Below, one piece after another: positions 55,642 through 64,000 of a stretch of 64,000 nucleotides of DNA. A program made the translations under genes and the position numbers. Position 1 is the stretch's first letter; each line of letters opens with the position of its first letter. The notes beneath the pieces were generated by a model. The model had not been told where the DNA came from, searched no databases, and was given only the letters and a program-made list of their open reading frames with translations. The DNA comes from Wurfbainia villosa (Eukaryota; Streptophyta; Magnoliopsida; Zingiberales; Zingiberaceae), in the NCBI GenBank assembly GCA_025175895.1, contig CM045987.1, positions 114,441,040 to 114,505,039 of the forward strand, read 5' to 3'.

Positions 55642-56752
55642 TGTTGGATCGATGTGGTTCGCTAGAGGGGGGGTGAATAGCGAAAAACCTTTTCTTTTTC
55701 TTTCGTTAAAACTCGAGAGATAATTAGTTAATTGCAGCGGAAATGTAAAAATAAAAAAAACAATCGACACAAGGGTTTTACTTGGTTCGTAGCCGAAGGC
55801 TACTACTCCAAGGCCCTAGTGGTCCTTGACCACGTACGGAGGGCAAAAGCACTAAAGGAACTCCTCCTCGTTAGAGGTAGGAGTTAATCGATACAAGAAG
55901 GAACCACAAAAACTTGAGGTAGAGGGACACTCCCCCTCTCCTCGTATACGATAAAAGCTCCGAAATGTAAATGACAAGAAAACTAATACCGTACAAGAAT
56001 AATAAGAGTTAAACCTAGACGCGTCGGAATGGAAGGACTTCGTTGTCGGAGTTGCAGCAGAATGGAGACTTTGGAGGCTTAGAATTGTTGATAAAACCCT
56101 AGGTTTGGCCCTCCTTTTATAGCCTTTGAGCCCGTTTTCGAGTGGGTCTTCAACCAATCACAAATGGACACCAAACCGCTTTGAGGTGGAGTGATAAGCC
56201 TTGACTCCTCGAATCTGATCATTGACCATCAGTCGACTGATGGCCCTCATCACGATCGTGATGGCGATCGGTCGATTGATGACGATCAGCGATCGTGATA
56301 CATACGATCGATACACTCAATGAGTCCTCCAAGCCGGGCAATGATCATGCTTGCAAGTCAAAGTTAGCTCAACAAAAACATACTTTCGACGGTCTTCGAC
56401 CGTCCGATCTCGACCTTGACCACCTATGAGATGTCTTGGGTCGGATCTACGCTTAAGATCATCCCCGTAAAGAGGATACGACCTCACTTACGCTCACACA
56501 CACGAGCTTACCTCGATACTTACGTGTTGCTTTTGCTTCCGGCCTTCCACTCGATTCCATCGGCTCCCTCCGAAATCACTCGAGTGTCACCCGACCACCG
56601 CGGCTTCCTCCGGGTGTCGCTAGCCTTCAGCTCTAGCTATAGCAATCTTCTGCACACTTGATTCAGCTCGTGAGATAACGACATGAGCTTAACTTTGTAT
56701 CGTTTGCTATAATCAAAACTCAGGTTCGACTTAGGTGCCTGCTGCACCAACA
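55642..56752 (-). repeat. 5' LTR of nested copia
   Basis: 1111 bases, right LTR of the minus-strand element, followed by aatgt. Differs from the left LTR mainly by small indels (for example gacgcgtcgg against gacgtcgg) and by a block around 56240-56320. Confidence 0.92.
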
Positions 56753-57620
56753 AATGTGATTACCTATAAGGATAGAATGGTGACGAAAGGATATCGTCAA
56801 AAGCAAGGTGTTGGTTATGATGAAACCTATTCACTTGTAGCTATGCTTAAATCCATTCGGATGCTCCTGGCTATAGCGGCTCATTATGATTATGAGATAT
56901 GGCAGATGTATGTGAAAACAACTTTCCTTAATGGAAACCTACTCGAGGACGTGTAAATGATACAGCCTGAGGGTTTCACATCGGTTGATAAAACCAAGGT
57001 ATGCAAATTGCGACGGTCCATATATGGATTGAAGTAAGCATCCAGGAGCTGGAATATCCGTTTTGATGAGACAATCAAAAAGTTTGATTTCTCACAAAAT
57101 CCAGACGAACCTTGTGTGTACAAGAAGGTTAGTGGGAGTGCAGTCGTGTTCCTAGTATTGTATGTCGATGACATATTACTTATAAGAAATGATGTTTCAG
57201 TCTTATAGTCAGTTAAGGTTTGGTTATCCAAGACATTCTCCATGAAAGACCTGGGAGAAGCAACCTACATCCTCGGGATTAAGATCTATAGAGATAGATC
57301 GAAACGGTTGCTTGGTCTTTCGCAGTCTACATATATAGACCGAGTGCTAAAGAGGTTTAGCATGTCAGAATCCAAGAAAGGTTTCCTACCCATCAGGCAT
57401 GAGATACACCTTTCGAAGTCTATGTGTCCGCGCACAGAAGACGAGAGGATTTGCATGAGTAAGATTCCCTATGCATCCGCAATAGGATCTATCATTTATG
57501 CTATATTATGTACGAGGCCCGATGTATCGTATCCTTTGAGTGTCACGAGCAGATACCAGTCTGATCCAGGAATGGATCATTGGGTGACTGTTAAGACGAT
57601 CCTTAAGTACTTAAGAAGAA
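56753..57620 (+). pseudogene. Ty1/copia RT, 3' part after nested insertion
   Basis: Resumes the RT of the outer copia: VTKGYRQKQGVGYDETYSLV, IWQMYVKTTFLNGNL, then after stops and shifts YVDDILLI-type box (57160-57185, tatgtcgatgacatatta), MKDLGEATYILGIKIYRDRS and SQSTYIDRVLKRFSM. Asp of the first RT motif reads Tyr (QMYVK). Stops at 56954-56956 and near 57035. Confidence 0.82.
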
Positions 57621-58072
57621 CTAAGGATGCGTTCCTAATATATGGAGAAGGGTACATGGTGATACATGGGTATACGGATGCCAGCTCCAGACAGACAAGG
57701 ATGATTCCATGTCTCAGTCTGGGTATGTATTCACCTGGAATGGAGGCGCAATAAGTTGGAAAGGTTCCAAGCTTGACACTATAGCTGATTCTGCCACTAA
57801 GGCAGAATACCTTGCAGCTTTGGAAGCAGCAAAGGAAGCAGTTTGGATCAAGAAGTTCATCTTTGAACTTGATGTGGTCTCATCAATGATCCAAACATGT
57901 GCTTCGCCGCTATCATCTGATCAGAGAGATCATTAGTAGGAAGGAAATATAAATCGAGAAAATCTCCACTGAAAGGAACTTAGCAGATCCTTTGACTAAG
58001 GCATTACCTCAAAGTAAGTTTGAGGGTCATGTTAGAGCTTATGATATTGGATATCGTAGCGATTTGCATTAG
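57621..58072 (+). pseudogene. Ty1/copia RNase H of outer element
   Basis: YLRRTKDAFLIYGEGYMVIH leads into the RNase H. In the next frame GYVFTWNGGAISWKGSKLD and ADSATKAEYLAALEAAKEAV follow, then broken frames to the end of the polyprotein. One frameshift near 57700 separates the halves. Confidence 0.8.
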
Positions 58073-58086
58073 GCCAAGTGGGAGTC
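58073..58086 (+). promoter_or_regulatory. Polypurine tract of outer copia
   Basis: gccaagtgggagtc directly before the 3' LTR start at 58087; the same tract precedes the LTR at 28823. Confidence 0.75.
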
Positions 58087-60308
58087 TGTTAGTAATATAT
58101 GAGAGATGTCCTAAGGCAATCGCCTTATGTATGAACCATTTATATGATAAATGAAGATTCACTATTTGAGTATACATGTTTTTATGTATTTGATTGGATC
58201 TTAAACTCATTTACTGAATGTCCTCGATACGATTCACAGCATGAGAGAATTTGTGATTAGATCACAACTAGTGAGTATCTCTACATGTGTAATTGTGATG
58301 TATCGGAATTATCCCTAGTCGATGAATTGATGGATTTGGACACCATCAATTCTGTCGAGACTAGCACGAGGTGTACTCCTTGGTGTACCCATGCAGCTGA
58401 TTCTCACTAGCTGGAGACATTGTGATGTTCGGAGTTGATCGTGGATGCTATTTATGGTAACTAGTTCATTGGAGTGACCAGCCGTAAGACTTCATATGGT
58501 TCTCTGCATATATAGATATGTCAATGAAGTTCTTACTGTAGCTTAAGTGCGATGTTCCTTGGACTTGCGGTATTCAAGTCATCTTGATCATGGAGACTTA
58601 TGCTTTGACATCTTAAGCAAACATCTCTAAGGAGATGTGGACCCGGGATGATTGGGTATAAGTCGAAGTGATCGAAGGTGTTTGAATAGCCTATAAAGGA
58701 TTCACCGCTCCTTGCGAGGAGATGTATACCCATGGCCTCTCGTTGGATTGTTACTAAAGTCTTTGGCCAAAGGATTACATGTTTAGAGTAAGGTACTCTT
58801 CGATACATGTGCAGTAACTAGAATCCGTAGGACGAGGAAATGATACTTGGGCTAGGTGTGACATAGTCAGCCTAGTGGGGACTGACATTATAGACCATGT
58901 CCTGAACCAAGTGGGTATAAGATGAGTGAAGGGAATGGGGCACGAATCATTCTAGCTGCTGAAGGGTTTCAGAAATAGTTCTGGATCAACCGTTGATCTT
59001 TTCAGTTAATTGGGGATCATGATGTACTACTAGGTGCCACTCATGATCGTTCTATAATTAATGGTTAATTATAGACATCCAACATAAATCGAGAACCTAT
59101 TTGGTCACACGCACAACGAGTGTAATCCAAAGGATTTAAAACGAGCTTGAGAATGAGATTCTCAGACCGAGAGAAACTAGGTTTGGTTGGACCAAACAAG
59201 AAGCGAGTATGAAATCGTTTCAGTCGCAATGGAAGCGTGGATGGGCCGTGTCTTATGAAGACATAATGGATGAACCAAAATGGTTTGATTCTAATCCAAT
59301 GGAGGAGAATAAACCAATGGGTTTGGTTTATTTTAAACGAATGAACCAAAAGTTGGTTCGGTTCATTTTAACTTAAAATAAACCATCATGGTTTGGTTTA
59401 TTTTAACTTATATTAATGGAGCGGGTTAACGGGCCTCATGGTTATAGTCCATTAACCATGAAGAGAATTAGTTCTCTATAAAATAGGGCTTAAGGGATTG
59501 TTAATCCCTAATCCAAAAAGCCCTAACCTAGTTGCCGCCCACCTCCTCTCCTTGGAGAATTCGGCGCCAACTCCATTGCCGCCGCCCACCTCTTCCAACC
59601 GGCTTCCAGAAGGAGCCTTCCTTCCCCCTCGCCGACGTCGAGCTGCTGCCGGTTGGTGCTCCGGTGATCTTCATTGGGTTCGGTAATAAGGTGATCTTCC
59701 ACCTTTCTTTTGGCCGACCCTTACTCCTCCACCAAAGCTGTCCAGTTTTCTGGACAGCTTGTTTTCTTCTCGTCGGAGCGTCGTTTGGACGATGTTTGGA
59801 GCTCCGACAGCGCCTTACTTACCGGGGATTCGATCTCTGATAATCCTCTGAGGTGGAGGACGAAGGATTCGTCAAACGGTTGATGAATACCTCTCTGGAG
59901 AAGCGAGTTTTGAGGACTCGGTTTTGGATCCGAATTTGGATTCGGATCATGATCATCTCTCGATCACATCGTCTTCAACACGAGGCTAGTAACCCATACG
60001 AAGACAAGGCTCGTGACTTAGCGAAGTCATCCCGAGGATACTCGGCGTGGATACGGATAGAGACGATTCTAGCGAGGGTCGTTCCGGTTGATGCCGTTCC
60101 CGCTACACGTGATACGAAAGGTATAACGTAGTTAAATTTCCTTTTATTGCAAATTTAAATTTACAGTTATGTCTACACATGTTATACTTTGCATGCGTAT
60201 GATGTGTGTTGTAATAAATGTATATTTATTATTTTTATTTCTTCCGCTGTGCACATGTTTGCGAAACATGTTCGAACACACACTCGCCGCGGTGCCGGAA
60301 ACCCAACA
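58087..60308 (+). repeat. 3' LTR of outer Ty1/copia
   Basis: 2222 bases, TGTTAGTAATAT to ACCCAACA, followed by the second ccagt. Near-identical layout to 40570-42793, with scattered substitutions and few indels. Confidence 0.93.
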
Positions 60309-60313
60309 CCAGT

Positions 60314-60920
60314 GCCATAATTGGTATGAGTCATATAGACATTAATACTATATCGTTTCATATAATTAAACTAATTATGTCGTGTTGTTTGTTATTTATT
60401 TTCAAAATATCATACTAACATCTTATTTTTTGTTTTAATTTCTTGCAAGCATAAACAATTGTTAAACCAAGGAAGCAGTTTTTTAAGGTTGTTAAAAAAT
60501 ATCTACAAGATCTAGTGACATTTTGTGATTTGTATTAAACAAAACTAGTGTTGGTATAAAACTTTGTTACTTATATATAAGACTTTAATGATCCATTTAT
60601 GTGGTTAAAAGTGGTTAAAAGTTGGATGTTGGTTATGTAATTGCAACTGAGAGATGCTTTATGAAGTGATTTGTACATTAATAATTAAACTATTGTGTTT
60701 AATGGTAGTTTCATATATGTTGTTATATGTTGTGGTTTCATACAACTACAAATGCACCTTAACAAATTTTTTCCAAAAATGTTTGAAAAAGTACTCAATT
60801 TTAGGCTCTCAGAACTTAATTTACCTCAAGTGATACCCAATTTTATGATTATTTGAAAAAGTACTAAATTATTTAATTTTTAAAAGAAACATGTTCTCCA
60901 CTCACCATAGAATATGAGTA
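60314..60920 (+). pseudogene. MULE 3' end after copia insertion
   Basis: Immediately after the second ccagt copy the reading frame of the transposase C-terminus resumes (CHNWYESYRH) and stops shortly after. The rest, to about 60920, is AT-rich non-coding sequence with no other feature. The continuation proves that the copia element inserted into the transposase gene. Confidence 0.65.
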
Positions 60921-62395
60921 AGTACTTATTTGACATTCATAAAATAAACAATAGAATACCTAAAGTGAAATAATAAATACCTAATTTTTATCAAGTGATA
61001 TTTATTATGACCCTTTAACTACTTGAATTCAGTTAAAAAACTACACTTGAAATAAGTCACTCATCAAATAAACCATAGGATATCTAAAGTGATACAACGA
61101 GTATGTAATTTTTATCAAGTGCTACTTGACGTGACCCCTTAAACACTTAAATAATAATAGCATACCTAAAGTGATACAACTAATACCTAAATTTCATTAA
61201 GTGATACTTGTTATAGCCCTTTAACTACTCGAATTCGGTTAAAAAACTACATTTGAAATTTAATATTGAATGACTTATTTGATATTCATCAAATAAATTA
61301 TAAGATATCTAAAGTGATACAACGAGTATCTAATTTTTATCAAGTGCTACTTGACGTGACCACTTAAACACTTGAATAATAATAGAATACCTAAAGTGAT
61401 ACAATGAGTACCTAATTTTTATCAAGTGATACTTGTTATGACCCTTTAGCTACTCGATTCGGTTAAAAAACTACACTTAGAATTTAATCTTGAATGACTT
61501 ATTTGACATTCATCAAATAAATCATAGGATATCTAAAGTGATACAACGAGTATGTAATTTTTATCAAGTGCTACTTGACGTGACCCCTTAAACACTTAAA
61601 TAATAATAACATACCTAAAGTGATACAATAAATACTTAATTTTCATCAAGTGATACTTGTTATGACCCTTTAACTACTCGAATTCGGTTAAAAACTACAC
61701 TTGAAATTTAATCTTGAATGACTTATTTGACATTCATCAAATAAATTATAGGATATCTAAAGTGATACAACGAGTATCTAATTTTTATCAAGTGCTACTT
61801 GACGTGACCCCTTAAACACTTAAATAATAATAGAATACCTAAAGTGATACAACGAGTACCTAATTTTTATCAAGTGATACTTGTTATGACCCTTTAACTA
61901 CTCGATTCGGTTAAAAAACTACACTTAGAATTTAATCTTGAATGACTATTTGACATTCATCAAATAAACTATAGGATATCTAAAGTGATACAACGAATAT
62001 CTAATTTTATCAAGTGGTACTTGATGTGACTCCTTAAATAATTAAATATCAATAGAATACTTAAAGTGATACAAAAAATGCTTAATTTTTATCAAGTGAT
62101 ACTTGTTATATCCCTTTAACTACTGGAATTCGGTTAAAAAACTACACTTAGAATTTAATCTTGAATGACTTATTTGATATTCATCAAATAAACCATAGGA
62201 TATCTAAAGTGATACAATGAGTATGTAATTTTTATCAAGTGCTACTTGACGTGACCCCTTGAACACTTAAATAACAATAGTATACCTAAAGTGATATAAC
62301 AAATACCTAATTTTCATCAAGTGATACTTGTTATGACCCTTTAACTACTCGAATTTGGTTAAAAAACTACACTTGGAATTTAATCTTGAATTTGA
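60920..62395 (+). repeat. Tandem array of about 224-bp units
   Basis: About six and a half units. The phrase tgactatttgac or tgacttattt recurs at 61271, 61495, 61719, 61943 and 62166, a spacing of 223-224. Each unit contains two related half-units: one with agtgatacaacgagtat and ctacttgacgtgac, the other with agtgatacaacgagtac and atacttgttatgac. The earliest unit (from about 60926) is partial. AT-rich and non-coding. Whether it belongs to the MULE end or is an independent satellite is unclear. Confidence 0.9.
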
Positions 62396-62546
62396 TATGT
62401 AATTCGATATCATACTTATTTGTATTCATCTATAATATTTATTGGTAATCATCCACAATACGTAATTCGATATCATATTTATGAATATTCATTTATAATA
62501 CTCATTAGTATTCATTCGCAATACTTATTATAAAAGCTCAAGTATT
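62396..62546. other. AT-rich spacer
   Basis: Short repeats of taattcgatatcata (62401 and 62462). Nothing else recognised. Confidence 0.5.
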
Positions 62547-62990
62547 CCACCCTTCACAATAAATGCTATTCTGGATACAGGCGGCACCACATGCTGTATT
62601 AATCAAGACTCAGTACCAAAGGCAGCCTTGGAGAAAAATCCTTCTGTGGTTCACTTCAGTAGCATTACGTCTAAAGCAACAACAAACATGAAACTCAAAG
62701 GAGGAAAGATGATCATTGGGGAAAATAGTTTTAGAATTCCTTATACCTATGCGTTTCCTATGAGGCTCGGAGAAAATATCCGGATGATACTGGGTTGTAA
62801 TTTTATACGAGCAATGCAAGGAGGAGTCAGGATTTAAGGTAACTCAGTAACCTTTTATAAAAATTTGACAACTATAGATACTCTGTCGTTTGCCCCTACT
62901 GCAGCTGCAATTGAAGAATTAGAGCTTGAAGAAAATGATTATGTGAGATACTTGAGAAAAACAAATAATAATAATAAAAATACCCATTAT
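62547..62990 (+). pseudogene. Aspartic protease fragment of a second, divergent EPRV
   Basis: Plus-strand frame with catalytic DTG (62574-62582, in AILDTGGTTCC), then MKLKGGKMIIGENSFRIPYT and NIRMILGCNFIRAMQGG. Layout equals the protease at 10640-10980, but residues differ at many positions, so it comes from a different viral lineage. An in-frame TAA at about 62836 and the loss of similarity after LEENDYVRYL show it is only a fragment. No other part of this virus is in the window. Confidence 0.75.
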
Positions 62991-63367
62991 TAATTGAGAA
63001 ATTGTCTTAGGTAATTTTCCAGGAATTTTTAGGATTTTTTTTGAAATTAAACGGGGCTTGTACGGGATACTTACGGGGATAAGAAAAACAAGTTTTTAAA
63101 GAGCTTGTTTAGATTATTTAATAAGTTTAATTAACCTAAGTTATAAACCTTGGTTTACTATTCCTATTTTCCCCGACCCCTCATTTCTCCGCCACGCCTG
63201 ATTCTTCTCTGCTCGCATCGCCCGATCTGCCGTCGTCACCTTCTCCCCTGCGCATCGCCCACGCCTAGCTCATCGTCGTCACCTTTCATAGTGCCCAGGT
63301 CATCGTCGCTACAGGTGACAGCTGCATCACCGCTCCTTTCCCTCGCGTGCGCTTGCTGTAAGGCCGA
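62991..63367 (+). mobile_element. Probable Ty3/gypsy LTR or leader fragment
   Basis: Non-coding stretch that turns from AT-rich into a C-rich block (63165-63350), resembling the lead-in of the LTR region at 18200-18950. It joins gypsy coding sequence directly at about 63368 with no primer site or gag, so an internal deletion is likely. Confidence 0.4.
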
Positions 63368-64000
63368 TGCCGACATGGATTGTCTAACAGCGTATCATGC
63401 CAATATGGATTGCCAAACGAGGGTGGTTATATTCCATCCTTCTAACCAACCCTCGTGGGATTTCACTGGCACTAGAAACGATGGTATATCGACCCTTTAT
63501 GCAATTCAGGCTCGGAAGCTTTTATAACACGACTGTCAGAGTTTTCTATTATCATTGATCAACGCCGAGGACAGTGGTGACTCTCAGATCTCAGACATTC
63601 CTATTGTCCAAGAGTATCCGGATGTGTTTCCAGAAAAGTTATCGGGCCTGCCTCCCAGAAGGCAAGTAGAGTTCATAATTGAGTTAATTCCGAGGACGAC
63701 ACCGACATCGAAAGCTCCTTATCATTTGCCCCCGAAAGAGTTGGATGAGCTAAAGGTCCAACTTCAGGATCTTTTGGATAGAGGTTTTATTCGCCCTAGC
63801 GTATTTCCCTGGGGTTCTCTGGTTCTCTTCGTAAAGAAGAAAGACGGTTCGATGAGATTATGCATCGACTACAGGCAGTTGAACGCCATCGCCATCAAGA
63901 ATAAATATTCCCTTCCATGTATTGAGGACTTGTTTGATCATCTTAGAGGTACATTAGGGTATTCTAAGATTGATCTGCGGTCAGGATATCATCAGCTAAG
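63368..64000 (+). pseudogene. Ty3/gypsy chromovirus protease-RT fragment (cut by window end)
   Basis: Plus-strand. MDCLTAYHANMDCQTRVVIF and WDFTGTRNDGISTLYAIQAR belong to the segment just after the protease catalytic site. After a TAA (63525-63527) the RT begins: VQEYPDVFPEKLSGLPPRRQ, LLDRGFIRPSVFPWGSLV, FVKKKDGSMRLCIDYRQLN and SKIDLRSGYHQL at the edge. The RT portion from 63541 is open. Close to plant chromoviruses (Tekay/Del type, tentative). Confidence 0.85.

Larger units (their letters stand above)
48050..56752 (-). mobile_element. Nested minus-strand Ty1/copia element, 8.7 kb
   Basis: LTRs 48050-49146 (3' LTR) and 55642-56752 (5' LTR), flanked by the 5-bp duplication aatgt (48045-48049 and 56753-56757). 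The primer-binding site next to the right LTR and polypurine tract next to the left LTR show minus orientation. Order on the minus strand: gag, zinc knuckle, protease, integrase, RT, RNase H. Gag type, LTR length and long spacer suggest a SIRE-like lineage, tentative. RT and RNase H are largely open, the protease is damaged. Confidence 0.93.
40570..60308 (+). mobile_element. Complete but nested Ty1/copia element, 19.7 kb
   Basis: LTRs at 40570-42793 and 58087-60308, both TGTTAG...CA, flanked by the 5-bp duplication ccagt (40565-40569 and 60309-60313). A primer-binding site follows the 5' LTR and a polypurine tract precedes the 3' LTR. Without its two nested insertions (44894-46503 and 48050-56752) the element would be about 9.4 kb. 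Order is gag, protease, integrase, RT, RNase H, which defines Ty1/copia. LTR length above 2 kb suggests an Angela/Tork-type lineage, tentative. Coding regions carry stops and a gag deletion, so it is non-autonomous. Confidence 0.92.

Noticed and set aside
60920..62395. Repeat array considered as CRISPR-like
   Set aside because: Plant nuclear context, units of 224 bases without unique spacers; it is a tandem repeat.

Overview
This is a 64 kb stretch of nuclear DNA from a flowering plant, possibly a monocot, although the sequence does not fix the species. The evidence is a spliced receptor-like cytoplasmic kinase gene of the plant BSK family, plant-type LTR retrotransposons (Ty1/copia and Ty3/gypsy), a Mutator-like element, plant SINEs and a LINE, and a large endogenous pararetrovirus (EPRV) locus of badnavirus type. 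Almost everything except the BSK gene is mobile or viral in origin and broken by stops, frameshifts and deletions.

Layout. 1-15534: EPRV locus made of pieces in both orientations: a plus fragment (1-1596), a near genome-length minus copy (about 1597-9022: leader, ORF1, ORF2, polyprotein ORF3, promoter), a scrambled junction (9020-9236), and a circularly permuted plus copy (9237-15352) ending in a short inverted duplicate. ORF1/ORF2/ORF3 keep badnavirus-type overlaps. ORF3 reads movement protein, a dUTPase-like domain, coat protein with zinc knuckle, aspartic protease, reverse transcriptase (RT) and RNase H. 15616-17264: three short retroposons with target-site duplications (5'-truncated LINE, Au-like SINE, second tRNA-type SINE). 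About 18200-26230: decayed Ty3/gypsy chromovirus, fused at its chromodomain end to a 5'-truncated Ty1/copia (26227-30989) of the same family as a full copy further right. 30990-32278: antisense LTR of a different family. 34036-36695 (minus): the first five exons of a BSK pseudokinase gene with intact splice sites; the TPR-encoding 3' part is not visible.

38090-60390: a Mutator-like transposase gene split by a 19.7 kb Ty1/copia element (40570-60308; 2.2 kb LTRs; 5-bp duplication ccagt). That copia itself contains a solo LTR (44894-46503; duplication cgtat) and a second, minus-strand copia element (48050-56752; 1.1 kb LTRs; duplication aatgt). This is a three-level nest dated in order by target-site duplications. 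60920-62395: tandem array of about 224-bp units. 62547-62990: protease fragment of a second, divergent EPRV. 63000-64000: LTR-like sequence and the protease-RT part of a Ty3/gypsy chromovirus cut by the window end.

No complete autonomous element or virus is present. The viral copies lack or carry damage in several catalytic regions. Several patches (about 9.9-10.4, 11.33-11.47, 26.3-29.6 kb) differ from their sister copies by many tiny losses and substitutions that create CG dinucleotides; these may be consensus errors, so pseudogene calls there are provisional.
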